Of a stretch of DNA of 64,000 nt, positions 34,581-46,299 are shown in pieces. This stretch comes from Zygaena filipendulae. Taxonomy: Eukaryota; Arthropoda; Insecta; Lepidoptera; Zygaenidae. Location of the stretch: NCBI GenBank assembly GCA_907165275.2, contig OU015663.1:6460501-6524500 (forward strand), in the 5' to 3' direction. The notes under the pieces were generated by a model, which had not been told where the DNA came from, did no database searches, and worked only from the letters and a program-made list of their open reading frames with translations. How positions within the stretch are numbered: the stretch's first letter is position 1; every line of letters starts with the position of its first letter. Position numbers and translations under genes: made by a program.

Positions 34581-34975
34581 TTAGAAGGACGTTCCGTTTT
34601 AAATATCAGGTTTTATTATTATGAAGAGTGGCGCAGCGGAGTGCGGACGGCGCGGCGGACGGTTGCGTGCGATAACATTTGACATTCGTAATTACTCGAG
34701 CGCGGACTGTGGTGCGAGTCGCGGCGCAGGCGAGGCCGGCTCCGTGGACATTCCGTTGGAGTCCGTGGGGCCGGACAAAGAGGTCGCGCGTTGCGTCAGC
34801 GTGCGGCCGCGGTGCGCCGCCTCGCTCGCCTCACCCGCCCCGGTCCGACATCGACGATTTGACAATCGTCTCTCGGCGTGTCGCCGCTGCCGCCTCGCGC
34901 TTCGCCTGCCACCGCCGCGATGCCGCGCCGCGCCGTCACGCGCCCGCATTTCACATACACTGCCGAAACTTACGC
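34580..34975. other. CpG-rich island, possible promoter or 5' exon
   Basis: About 400 bp of dense CpG sequence, with overlapping open frames in three directions whose arginine/alanine-rich products resemble no family. Such islands in this genome are separated by AT-rich DNA, as around insect gene starts. No splice junction or start codon can be chosen with confidence. Confidence 0.35.
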
Positions 34976-36493
34976 TATACTAGCACTAGCCTTGCCGACT
35001 GTTTCCTAACAGACATTCGCATTCCGAAATATGTTTTCGTCTTTCACGAACGCCAGCACCACGTTGATATAAGGCTTGCCCAACTCAAATGAAACTTTAC
35101 CAAATGTTTCACTGCAGACGGTCTGGTCTGCCGTCGAACACAAAATAATTAAAACAAGGAGAAACACAATTTTTAAATAGAACCATCGACTATAGACGAA
35201 ATTGGAAAGCTTTTGATTTTTGTCATTTATTACCTAGGATACTACGCATATTATCTACCCAAACATCAGCACTTCAGAAGTAATAATTAAAAATTTATAT
35301 AATATTATGTACCTATATATAGGTAAGTATAGGTACTTACCTGCTGTTAGTTCAATAAAACAACTAGTTACTCTACATTTTTGATCCATTTTTTCCATAA
35401 TACCGATACTTGTATTTGACTCCAAAAGAGAGGCATTAGCGAAAATTTAAGAAATTCTGACGCTAAATAACAAAGTTCCCGAATATACCTAATGAGACCA
35501 AAATAAAACGAAAACAGCAAAAAGTTTTGTGCTAAATGACGCTTTATGTTAACGAAATAAGGTTGTAACTTATATATCACGAAGAAGATTGTATACGTCA
35601 GACGATGTCAAAGAGCAGAGAAGCAGAGCGAGATAACGCGCTCGAGGAAAACATCATTCGAGAATCGAGCCAGCGCTCGAATGAGAATGTTTACTGGAAA
35701 TTTACCTATTCAATATGATCAAATTAAATGAAGAAGAAATTTTACGATATAAAATAAATAAACAATTATAATATCTAATATTCACCTTTTACTACCAACC
35801 TAAATGGCTTAACCCTTATATTTGGCACTACAGTCTTTACAATTACTACTGTAAATTACAACTCGAACGTAAACCGAAATAGAAATTTTAATCGGAAAAT
35901 AAGTGATACTGTAGAGCCTCGTCATAGATTATACGGTTCGAGTATTGTTTAGCTGGTATCCACTCTACTTTTATCGATTGCTATGTAGAGTCTTTAATGT
36001 TCAGTTTTGATATTATAAAAGTTGACAAAATCGAATATAAGATATTTACAAGCCTATGCTAATACAGTTAGTATTTATACACAACACAACTAAAGTCATG
36101 TTTGTATTTCCCTTAGTAAATTCAGGAGTATTATAGGGCTCTACATTCATATGAGTTTTATTTTTGTGAACTTTCTGCTATTTCCATAGCAATATTTAAT
36201 AAGCATCTTAATTACTATAATCTTATATCTCTTTTTCTTACAACATTCATATTTTGTTAATATTATTTATTAAATAAACAAATGAAATTTAAATTCAATA
36301 ATCTTAATAAATACGAAAAATATATTTTTACTCTCATTTAAGCAACAGTCGTATCAATTTTTCCAGATTAATAATAATAGTTTTCTAATAATAATAATAA
36401 CTTATTGAGTAGATATATTTTTATGGAGGTTCAAATATTTAAAATGAAACTAAGAAAAATGCATAATGCTAAATTGGAAAGAACATCAAATCG
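34976..36493. other. Intergenic DNA, nothing recognised
   Basis: AT-rich unique-looking sequence without supported genes or bounded repeats. Confidence 0.3.
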
Positions 36494-36875
36494 GCTGCCC
36501 TACGGAAAAACAAAGTAATTGCAGCGGAATAAATTTTACAGGAGAACCGAAAAACCGGAATTCGCTTTATTCAAAAGATACCTTCCATAGTTTAAAGATT
36601 AGCTTAATTTTAATTTCTCTAAGACTAAATCCTTTTTGATGGTTGTTGCAGCAGAATAAATTTAACAGAAAGAGAAAAAAAAAACAGAAATAAAGGGATT
36701 TCCGTTTTTTTTAAAGCAAATCTTCCATAGTTTAACGATTTTCTTAATTATAATTTCTTTAAGACCTTTTTTATGGTTTTGAGTACCTATGTAAAAATGC
36801 ATGAAAACTGCCAAAAATACAAAAAAACTCATTTTGAAAAAAAAAATTATTTCCCCTGATTTTCCGTAGGGTAGC
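36494..36875. mobile_element. MITE-like element with CCCTACGGAAAA inverted ends and internal tandem copy
   Basis: The left end GCTGCCCTACGGAAAA and the right end TTTTCCGTAGGGTAGC are inverted with one mismatch in 16. Inside, a block of about 125 bp occurs twice in a row (about 36520-36645 and 36646-36780). Both units contain GCAGC(G/A)GAATAAATTT, CTTCCATAGTTTAA and ATTTCT(C/T)TAAGAC. No coding capacity. Confidence 0.6.
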
Positions 36876-39764
36876 TAAAATCTAAAGGAATGCAATAATA
36901 TGGTAGATATGCAGAAATCTATAATTACCTTTGTGTTTATGGTATCATAAAACTGTTTGTCAGTTTGCTTTAACAAGCACAGCTACTATGGAGTTAAAGA
37001 AACTCAAGAGAGCCTGTTAAACACTAAGGTAGCTTTACGTCCTGGGTCAACATAATATATAAAATACTTTTTATCTTATTACTTATATTATAGGATTCCC
37101 GAAGGAGTCACAAAATTGGCGATTGGTGATTGGTGATCATAATTACTTAGGTAATACATAGTTATATTTTGTAAAATACATAGTGTGTGAGAATAAAAAA
37201 AAATATAAGGGCCAATCCTGCTAAACCTAAACAAAATCGCAAAACTCCCGCCCAGATCAGGCTCTACCTACACACATTGATACTAGTATTCTCGCATGTA
37301 GCCGATCGACTGTCGCAACAGGGGTGTATAGAGGGAGACCCTTATTGCTGAAGGAGCAATGCAGTGCGGTTTTCCGATTTGCGTGAGCAGAAGTGACCCC
37401 TTAGTTAAGTTAACAATCTATGATCGTTAATGCTATTGAAAACTGTAGGAAGGTGTTGAAATTTCACGTGATCACGTAAACTCGTCCAATGAAAAATTTT
37501 CGTGACCACGTGACATGACGATATGTTCCTTAGTTTTCTATAGTTGACGGTCATAGAATGTCAACTTGGCTAAGGGGCTGGCTGGTCGTCAGAAGTGGAC
37601 ACGCATAAGATTTAAGTGATTCGTGTAATATATTTTGATAGACGGCCTGAGATACGAATACAGGCCCTAATTTGAAATATAACTTCAAGGAAATTACTTT
37701 ATGAATGAAGTAACTGGCACTAACTTTAAGAATACCTAATACTATTTACTGTACTAATTAAGACAATATTGGATATTGTACAGGGTTCAAGAATCTACAT
37801 CCAATCCCAAAATTTGTGGTATAAACGGTTCATGTTAGTTCTGTCACCTTAAACTATATTTATTGGAACGAAGTTCCTATCTCACGGTATGGGATGGCTG
37901 ATAAAATAGGCGAAAAATATTGTGCTAAGAATTTTTCGTTACGGGATCCTCGCGCTTATTGATTAATTGTTTTTGGAATGATTATTATGATTGGTTATTA
38001 GTAAGTGGTTATTGGTTGCCTATTGGTTCGTGCCGAGTGAACTCAGTGGCGCTCAGTTATCATAAAAAGAATATATTTTTGGCACTACTTAGGTATAGTC
38101 TAATTGATGAGTGGTGTTATAAAAGGAAAATAGGTAGCACTACTTAAGTTTTAATACTAAATTAGGGCTATCAATTTATCGTATAGTCTAATTTATGTAT
38201 ATAATTAAGGCTTAGGCCGATTGTTGCAATAAACCTCAATATTTTGGTAATACATAGTGTGTTTGTCACGCCCTCGAGGAGTACTGACATTTTGTTGGTC
38301 AATAATAACTCTCGTAGTTGGTTCATAAACATCAAAAACTTCATTGAATTGCTTTTAGACACTAAAAATTAATTGAATTGTATTTATGTTAATCAATAAT
38401 ATATTGCGAAAAGAACTTCGTTCAAACGGAGATTTCGGCATTTTTGTTTGGGTTATAAAAATTATTTTGGCTGAAAAATTTATGAGAAGCATCGCAAGAT
38501 ACCATCTATTTTGGTGATTACTACAATTAAATTAGAAATTCTAATTTATTCAATCCAGAAAAAACATTAAGACGATCAAAATTGAAACTAGGTTTCGTAA
38601 CTACATTCACACCGTGGGTAGTCGAAACAAATTCAACGCAATTTTTCTCTACTATTTCACATATCTAATTTGACAAAAGTGCCATCTGCGCGCGCATGGC
38701 CGCGGCACGTTTCTAGAGTCAAATCTTTTGTAGTTGAAACTCAATTTGAAACTCTACATTTTGGTACGGGTTATTTATTAAAAATTAAAATTATGAAAAC
38801 TAAAGTTTGTTTAAAAAAATGTTTCCAGGCATAAGAAACGTGCTAGTTTTACATTTTGTGTTTTCCCCAAATAGCGAAAGGGGACTGTATACATTTAACA
38901 AAATTGACTTATATTATTTTTTGGCACAAAAAGATTTGTAAGTGCGAGTAGTATACAATAGTGGATTTTAGTAGGTATTTCGCTTTAAAATCTCTACAAA
39001 ATTATAGCGTCATGTTGTTTATTCCGTCCTCTATATTGATAGTTTTACGTTTTTTACTGTCATTTAAGTAATTTTTAAATGAATATCTTATTTTATCTTA
39101 AACACTTATTGGGAATAAATATATGTGGACATCTAAACAAAATAAATATGTAGATTAGGCGAAGGCTAAAAATTAAAACAAGGCAGAAAGTTTTCCAGAA
39201 CATAATTTATCTCAAATTGTTTTAGGAAACAAATACCTAATTATGAAAATTTCAATGAATTATATAAAGAACTCTATAAATAAAGTCTAACATTATACAT
39301 ACTCGGAAATTATCTTCATAGTGAATATGAAAGCTGTAATATACTTTACTAAGTAGTAAATGACTATAAATTTTAGGATTTTTATACTATGGTTACAATT
39401 ATAACTCCATGACGTAAATTTAACTACTATTTACATGGGTCTCTTCAACAATAGCGATGACGCATAGCCACTTGTCGGCGACAAGGAAAATGACGCTTAT
39501 TATTACAGTGTATAGTGATTAAATCGCTAGGTATTATACATTTACAGGCGAGGTGGAATTGCAAATCGCATTGCGCCTGATGAGCGGGTTTTTCTGAATC
39601 TGAAATTTGCAGTTCTTATTTAGATGTCAATGCCACCCGCCAGGCGGCGCTGCTTATCCTTTCGTCATTGCAATTTTTGTTGCATGAGCATAATATGTTT
39701 GAAGTAGGTAGGTAGGTACGTATAAAAAAAAAATTACATAAAAATATTAGTTCTTTCTTATAAA
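36876..39764. other. Intergenic DNA, no recognised gene
   Basis: AT-rich. An inverted pair around 37467-37518 (CACGTGATCACGT and CGTGACCACGTG) holds two E-box CACGTG cores. Small frames at 37959-38362 are not recognisable. Confidence 0.3.
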
Positions 39765-39966
39765 TCTATACTAATATTGTAGGGGTAAAGTTTGTGAGTT
39801 TGTAAGGTTGTAGGGGGTTATCTATGGATCTAATGAACCGATTTTGAAAATTATTTCTCCATTGGAATACTACATTATACTTGAGTGACATAGGCTATAT
39901 TGTTACCCGGAATTCTCACGGGAACTCCGAAATTACCACAGGCGAAACCGCGGGGAACAGCTATAG
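39765..39966 (+). mobile_element. Helitron-like repeat, near full length
   Basis: It starts TCTATACTAATATTGTAG after an A. It contains CTAATGAACCGATTTTGAAA, CCCGGAATTCTCACGGGAAC and the hairpin CAGGCGAAACCGCGGGGAAC, and ends CTATAG (a variant of the usual CTAG) before T. About 200 bp from end to end, it gives the full outline of this subfamily. Confidence 0.7.
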
Positions 39967-40324
39967 TATATTATATACTTCAATACCTAAAAAAAGATCA
40001 TATATAGGTACGTATATGTAGTTTCATTCTTCCCTATTTTTAAAATTTCGTGCCTCAAAAGAACCCTTATTGTATAACTTCTATCTGTCTATGTAGGTAT
40101 CAGTCTTTTTGTCTGTCGAGATTCTTTTCCTCAGGAACGCGCTTCGGTATCAAGTAGAATAATCAATCAGGTCTTCCCTTGAAGCTGTAAAAAAATCAAA
40201 CTGCAAAGTCAATGTAATCAAAATATATCTGGATATAAACGACCGTCCACGGCAAGTAAGAAAAGAAGGCGTAAAATCCAAACTGTTACTACTAACTCTA
40301 ATGAGCTAGATGGCGAAATTAAAT

Positions 40325-40806
40325 TTTTATTCTGTCTTAAAAAACATTGGACACTTATTTTTCCTTTCTTTACGTACCTAATCAAAAAGTAACGGCGATT
40401 CATTGAGTTGAAATCCCGTGTGACGTCTGCACGCTCAGGGCCCTTATTCACTATGACCATAACACGCCGCGTTAAGATAAGACGCCGCAAAAACTGTTTT
40501 TCTCTCGCGATCAAAGAAGTTTTACTTTAAAAAAATACATTTACAACGTGTGTTGTGGCATACAGAATATTAATTTCTAATATTTTTTTATCTGTAACGT
40601 TTGGAATTGTGTTTTTAGAACGCGCGTTATGGGCAAGGAATGTTGTTGGTCATAGAGAATAAGGGCCCTGGTAGGTATACTTTATACTTAGTTATGACGT
40701 CACGACTCCTACTCCTAAACATTAGTGCGTTTTGTCTAAGTATGTTTTCAATCATTTCAAAAAATTCGGGTCTATTATTATTTTTTTATCGAACTGACGG
40801 ACTAAA
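40325..40806. mobile_element. MITE, family A, copy 3, interrupted by a nested MITE
   Basis: It shares with the other family A copies TTGGACACTTATTTTTCC, CTAATCAAAAAGTAACGGCG and GACGGACTAA at the end. One perfect TGACGTCA lies at 40695-40702; the other site has decayed to TGACGTCT (40421-40428). It is interrupted at 40436-40670 by another element. Without that insert it would be about 250 bp, like copies 1 and 2. Confidence 0.65.
40436..40670. mobile_element. MITE with CAGGGCCCTTATTC inverted ends, nested
   Basis: The left end CAGGGCCCTTATTCACTATG and the right end CATAGAGAATAAGGGCCCTG are inverted with one mismatch over about 23 bases. It is 235 bp with no protein. It lies inside family A copy 3, so it inserted later. 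Confidence 0.7.
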
Positions 40807-40861
40807 TGGAATTTTCTATTTTTATAGCCTTTTGTCATGCCTATTATAGAAATAAGGGTTT

Positions 40862-41210
40862 GATATACAATGTGTTAACTAATTAACCCATATCCAGAAA
40901 GTAGTTTGCTCAGAATCGATCGCACCATATTTTAATATAGGTTATATTTTGTCGATGATTTATAATGCAATATGGCGCATACGCCGCCCTTAGCAAAAAA
41001 AGAGACCGAACTTCGAATTGGTCATTGACACGTAGATGCGGGCGTAGCGCTTGACATTTCGTAGGTCACTTTATAACTTTTAATGTATACCCTTTTTGAC
41101 ATAATTTATATTTTAATCATATGTAGGTATTATTAATTAACATTAATTAATGTATAAATATTAAATAGGGTGTATCAGGTTTTAGGTTAATTCATTAACA
41201 CATTGTATAC
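40862..41210. mobile_element. MITE with ACAATGTGTTAA inverted ends
   Basis: The left end (TATACAATGTGTTAACTAAT) is the inverse of the right end (ATTCATTAACACATTGTATA) over about 25 bases. About 350 bp and non-coding. The block containing CAGGTTTTAGGTTAATTCAT near the right end is also found, inverted, at 14490-14535. Confidence 0.6.
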
Positions 41211-41228
41211 TCGTATATAAAAAAATAT

Positions 41229-41548
41229 ATTTTATGTCCGAGTTATATAATGTCGCAGTCAGTTTAATCTTTATCAGCCGTTCATTTAACGGCCGGCGTT
41301 TTGTATATCACCAAAAAAAGAAAACGCCGCTGTTTTGTATTTGCGCGAACTCCCACATGCCAAGTTAGGTTAGGTTAGAACTGTGATCACAGGTGCCGAT
41401 ATACCCGATATACGATGCGCGAGCACCAACAGAACTCATTTTTGTTAATATGGTTATAATATGTATATATTACAAAATACCGGCCGTTAATTGAACGGTA
41501 GATTAAGCTAGTTGGCTGCGACATATTATATAACTCGGACATAAAATC
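41229..41548. mobile_element. Foldback-like MITE with about 80-bp inverted ends
   Basis: The left arm starts ATTTTATGTCCGAGTTATAT and runs through CGTTCATTTAACGGCCGG. The right arm is its inverse, from CCGGCCGTTAATTGAACGG to ATATAACTCGGACATAAAAT. The arms match imperfectly for about 80 bases each, so a transcript could fold into a long hairpin. Three TTAGG-like units (41364-41378) lie in the middle. No coding capacity. Confidence 0.65.
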
Positions 41549-41624
41549 ATTTTGGCTGGCGGCATATAGGTACATTAAGCTTTTTATTATAATTCAGAGG
41601 AAATAAAACATTATATGTTAATAT

Positions 41625-41804
41625 ATAATAAAAAGCTGTTCGTTCGTCTCGCTAAAACTCGAGAATGGCTGGACTGATTTGGCTAATTTGCATCTTGAAA
41701 TATTTGTGGAAGTTCAGGGAAGATTTAAAAAGTAAATTAGGCTACTTTGGAGTTCCTGCGGGAATTCCGAAACTCACGCGGGTGAAAGTACGGGGCACAG
41801 CTAG
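41625..41804 (+). mobile_element. Helitron-like non-autonomous repeat
   Basis: Ends with TTCCGAAACTCACGCGGGTG, then AAAGTACGGGGCACAG and CTAG (41801-41804) before T. The internal AAATTAGGCTACTTTGGAGT block matches other copies. Confidence 0.6.
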
Positions 41805-43239
41805 TTGTGAATAAATGATAATTTATTATTTTTATATATATTTTGAATATAATAATAAGTTAATTATCCTATAATAACCATTTTTACATGTTGTGTATAT
41901 TAATTAGATTTGTTAATAAATCGATCACATCATACGCCTTCTAATCCGTTATCCGAAGAGTCTAGGCAAGTATTCGAAAGTGCTACCTTTCTTACCACAC
42001 ACTTTTAAATACCTACCCAATTTTTACTCTAATATACATATACATAACATACATAATCCTTCCATCACCTGTTACGTCATTTTTGGACAGGTTTCAAGTG
42101 GTAGGTACTACTTATTTGAAGGTGGCACATTAATTTGAAATGTCTGAATAAATGAACCGGAGACAACTGTACCCAGTGCTGGATAATGCAATATAAGAAA
42201 TTCACATTGCCAGTGTCATCAGTTTCTAAGCGTTGATAAGTCAAGGAGTATTATAACAACTTGCTAATAATAATCGGTATGCCACATGAGCTGTAAATAT
42301 TATACTGGCGCACATGTTTACATTATACCGAGCTTGGCGAAACGCGCCGTAGTCTTATTCTAGGCTTTCGTACGATACGAAACTAATGAAGTTTCTTGAC
42401 TAATGGTGTTTAGTCAACATTTTATCTTGTAAATGCAAAAGTAATTAATTAAAATAAAAAAAGTAGTAGAAGTAGCAAATATTTTCAGTTTCCTCTTCAT
42501 ATGTAGTTTCTTCATAATTACCAAATAAGCTAATGTCGGTCATTTCAGCTGGAGAAACTATGGTCATAAATATTGATAATTTGATGACAGTTTTAACTGT
42601 AAGTATTTATACTAAACAGTCTGAGTGAGCAACTAAACTAACTAAACTAAATTAACTATTTTCTGAAAAATAAAAAAGACGACATGTAGAAGTAGACCAG
42701 AATACTTGAAGGAGCTCTTATGTAGAGCCTGGGTTCTGAACCTGAAGGATAGAAGAGAAAATATTTAGGTAATACAATTTACAATTATTAATTAGATAAA
42801 ACGATTGTTTATGTTTTGTATTCTCTTATAAAATTTTAAAATTAAATTCCTTTTCTGATCACTGGGGTAGCTGTTTCTGAGTTTGTTACATATTAAAACG
42901 GACCTTAAAAGCTCCCAAGAGTAAGGATAATTTTGCTTTGTAGCATGATCGGTGAACACGAAACACGTACGGAATAAGGTCTCGGAGTAGTAAAGTGACA
43001 CTGGCTGAGGCGTCAGCGTTTGTTTCGGCTTGCACTCGCCCGAACTGCAGGCTGTGCAAAACGTCCTATAGAAAGTGGTGCGCCTGGGGTTGCCAGGCCT
43101 TAAAACAAAAGCCGGGTTCGTCTCTGATCTACACCGGTTTAAAAGCCAAACATCTTTTTTCAAAGTTATACATACCTTTTAAATGCAGACTGTTGTGATA
43201 AAAAAGCAGCTTACATCTTTTAACTCATCATAAAAAAAA
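41805..43239. other. Intergenic DNA, no recognised gene
   Basis: Two opposed frames around 42792-43198 have balanced composition but no domain I can name; they overlap each other, so at most one could be real. Confidence 0.3.
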
Positions 43240-43322
43240 AAATAATATCAGCCAAAAGACGTCCACTGCTGGACATAGGCCTCCCACAAGGATCGCCATA
43301 ACGAAGCGCAGGACCGGCCTGC
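43240..43322 (-). mobile_element. RTE-type LINE, 3'-end fragment
   Basis: On the minus strand it reads GGCGATCCTTGTGGGAGGCC, TATGTCCAGCAGTGGACGTC and TTTTGGCTGATATTATT, the same 3' end as at 7038-7180 and 12700-12785. A T-rich run lies before it on the plus strand. Confidence 0.7.
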
Positions 43323-43694
43323 GCTTTTAACTGTTTATTATAAATTTAACTCAGTTAATAACAAAATTATCCAATTATATAGATAGGTGCCTGAATAAAA
43401 ATAATTAATCAACTAGGTATTTGATTTATCATTAACAGTGTAAACATTATTGATACCTGTGATATTTGGCCAGTCACGATCGCAAATTGCCGTACGAGTC
43501 CGGCTAATGTCTATACCAACCCTACGCCGCGCGTCGTAACAAAATGGCATCGCTATACAGTTTTAGGTAAAAAAAAATATGACAATTATTATTATACTAG
43601 TAAAAGTACCTAATGCTGAATAAAACAAATAAACCCACATACAACATATCATTATACATATCTGCCATATATCATTATAAATTATATGCATAAG
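43323..43694. other. AT-rich intergenic DNA, nothing recognised
   Basis: No gene or bounded repeat was found. Confidence 0.3.
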
Positions 43695-43873
43695 TAGCTG
43701 TTCTTCGCGGTTTCCCGCGGTAATTTCGCAGTTCCCGCGGGAATTCCGGGATAAAATTACCCTATGCCCTTCTCTGTACCCTGACAACGTGTAGGTACGC
43801 TAAATTTGGTGATCGGTCAAGTAGTTCTCAAGTTATGGCGTGACCAAGGGAAATAGGAATCCATCTTTGTATA
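43695..43873 (-). mobile_element. Helitron-like repeat, first of a head-to-tail pair
   Basis: On the minus strand it ends with the CCGCGGGAAACCGCGAAGAA hairpin and AGCT. The inner block CCCGCGGGAATTCCGGGATA and the CTATGCCCTTCTCTGTACCC block match the copy split by the LTR element. It is followed at once by a second copy in the same direction. Confidence 0.6.
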
Positions 43874-44160
43874 TAGCTGTGCCTCGCGGTTTCACCCGCG
43901 TAGCCCCAGTAGCCTAATTTATTTCTTATAACATCAGTTAATTAGCAGTGAAAGAACCGTCAAAATCCGTCCAACTGTTTCGGAGATTTACTCGCGCAAG
44001 TTTCGGAATTCCCGGAGGAATTCCAAACTTCTTTCATAAGAACCAAAACTTCTTTCATAAGAAACTTGTCCTTATGTCCAAACACAACAAAAAAGAATTA
44101 GCGACACTGGTGTAACTGTTCACGCGTGATGCCTTGACCAAGGGAGTATATACGTATAAT
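43874..44160 (-). mobile_element. Helitron-like repeat, double-core subfamily, second of a pair
   Basis: It begins AGCTGTGCCTCGCGGTTTCA. The CGGAGATTTACTCGCGCAAG block starts a second core unit. Matches 26286-26596 and 47804-48092. Confidence 0.6.
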
Positions 44161-44772
44161 AATTATATTTAAAAAGTGCCAGTCGAAACTATATGTATCA
44201 CTAACCGCAAGCTATTTTCACGCTGATTATATATTGTATACGTAGCACGCACGGATTTTAACAAACCACGTTCTATTTATACTGTCAGTCAGTCAAATGT
44301 ATACATTTATTTACTTTCAGCTTTACCCTCAGGTAAATTATACATATCTGCCAACCAGACAATTTAAAATGTCCTAGCGTTCAGAGCACCACAGAGCAAG
44401 TCTACACTATCGATCGGCACACGCCCCATTGCTGCGATGCTATACACCTCACGCCACATCGCTGTGAATATCACGTGGAATGTAAAGCAAGTACTTGACA
44501 GATCTTTTGTCTACATTTGATTCGCAAAACTTAACACAGTAAGGGCACCGTTGCTTGACAGCCAAGTGGCGCACTCTCGTGAGGTATGAATGAACAGCTA
44601 AATTTGAAAATTATGTATTGCACACTTAAACGCTATAATTAGTATACATTGCTGGTTGTGTTTCCTTCTTCACGAGCAGTGAGCAGAGCCGCGCAGCAAT
44701 GCAATTTATGTTGGAAACCACGCTCAATCGCAGAGATAATTTAGGTACGGATAGCGGGGTCGCGGAGCTAGT
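44161..44772. other. Intergenic DNA, nothing recognised
   Basis: No gene, bounded repeat or strong motif cluster was identified. Confidence 0.3.
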
Positions 44773-44880
44773 ATGGCCTCGATGTTCTCTGTACGCCGCA
44801 AATCGTTGAAATCAAAACTTTCACGCTACGAGAGCGCTACGAAGTTTTACTGCTACGAACTTCCTGCAACGCGACTGTAG
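44773..44880 (+). CDS. Possible 35-aa small open frame upstream of a CpG island
   Basis: ATG at 44773 with A at -3 and G at +4, a good start context for insects, runs 35 codons to TAG. The product is basic (it includes SVRRKSLKSKLSRYE) with no recognised domain. It lies about 500 bp before the CpG-rich candidate exon. It could be an upstream frame or chance. Confidence 0.12.
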   Translation: MASMFSVRRKSLKSKLSRYESATKFYCYELPATRL

Positions 44881-45379
44881 AGCGCGATGCTCAAAACTTT
44901 ACCGAAAAAGCTTTTTTATGTGACACTTTCTTTTATCATAGAGTAAACTTTGGTTCTTAGTTCACATTATGGTAACAATAACAAAATAATTTTATACCAT
45001 ATAGGCGGATCATGAAGGTCTTTTAACTTTTTCTATTGATTGACAACATCACTGGCTGGAAAATAATAAATAAACACAATGGATTAATTGACAAATTCTT
45101 AATAAATGACGTTTTAACTGTCTGGTTGCGTTTATGTTGCGTTTTGAACTTTTTGCTTTAAAATATTTTTCTGTTTTATCGTAGATAATTCTAGATTAAA
45201 AATTACCATAACCGAAATAGTTAAACATGAAATATTGTTTTCCGAATTGCATGGTCTTTAATCCTTCCGAAACGAAGGAAAGACTTTTCTGACTAGATTA
45301 ATTCATTCCATTTTGTGAAAAATAACTTGAAAACGCTGTCGTATTTCGAAAAGGTAGGTAGGTATATAATAATAATATA

Positions 45380-45704
45380 GCGAAGGCGAGTCTCTGAGCG
45401 CGGCATTGTGTTGTAGAGTCGGTGAAGTCGGTTCGGTTTTGTTGTTCGTGGAAGCGAGTAGCGCAGGTGGGCACTGAGGCACGGCCGAGCGGAGCCGAGG
45501 GGCGCCGAGCGAGCGCCCGGGGAACAACAGCGTATCCGCCGCGCGCCCGCCGCGCCGCTCGCCTCAGTCTGCGCTCGGCCTCCACCCCGCGTACATGCGA
45601 CTGGCGACTTGCTGTGACACTTTTGACAGTTGTTATCGTGATCGTGTTGTGTTTTCGTATGGGAACTATGGTGCATCCCCATGAAAATGTGGAGTGATTT
45701 TCAG
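45380..45704 (+). promoter_or_regulatory. CpG island and candidate first exon ending in a strong splice donor
   Basis: A CpG-rich block at about 45430-45600 is followed by less biased sequence that ends TTTTCAG with GTAAGG directly after it (donor GT at 45705). That is close to the animal 5' splice consensus. An ATG at 45681 would encode MKMWSDFQ and reach the junction in phase 0. Several other ATGs lie upstream in other frames, so the exon may be untranslated. No downstream exon was identified in the window, and the gene is unknown. Confidence 0.3.
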
Positions 45705-46299
45705 GTAAGGAATAGTATTTAATGTTATTTTGTAACGTTGTTGTATAAAAATCTGTGCATTATTTAATGAAATTCTTCTGAGGCTTACCACTTACAACAC
45801 TTGGAATTTTTTGAAGTGGAGACTGTAATTCGGTATCCTATCCTCATATTTCCAAGTGCTTTAGCCAGCAAAGGGTTGAGAATGTACCTTCACTTGTGAC
45901 AAGTGTTTATAGAAAATTATTATTTTTAATCTACATTCAAATGTTAGCGATAGGTAAATTTAATTCATTAGCTAGTTCATTAGATAGTTTAGCAAATGCG
46001 CGTTTGAGGTAGAGAAAATTAAAAAATCTTTACGTTGACCATTAAATTTTAAGGTTCTATCTGATTTTTTTTTCCAAATATTTTAAAAGTTCTTTTTGCT
46101 TTATTTCTTTTAAAAATTATTTTTGGGCTAACTTTTTAATAATTATGCATAAAACATTCATATTATACTAAAATATGTTATTTGTATTTTTTACACAATA
46201 ATGTTCATTGCGTCTAACATATTATTATTATCTGTTCTTTATTATCAATTATTGTAAAAGGACTGCCGATTTAATTGAGTTTGTTGGTAACAACTTTTC
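45705..46299. other. AT-rich DNA, possible intron
   Basis: If the donor at 45705 is used, this is the start of an intron. It has no recognised element. Confidence 0.25.

Noticed and set aside
34621..35092. Protein genes in the CpG island
   Set aside because: Overlapping frames in several directions, arginine/alanine-rich as expected from CpG bias, no recognised domain.
41364..41378. Insect telomere repeat (TTAGG)
   Set aside because: Only about three imperfect units, and they lie inside a foldback MITE.
44475..44500. miR-1 gene (TGGAATGTAAAG match)
   Set aside because: The match stops after 12 bases and no complementary arm was found nearby.
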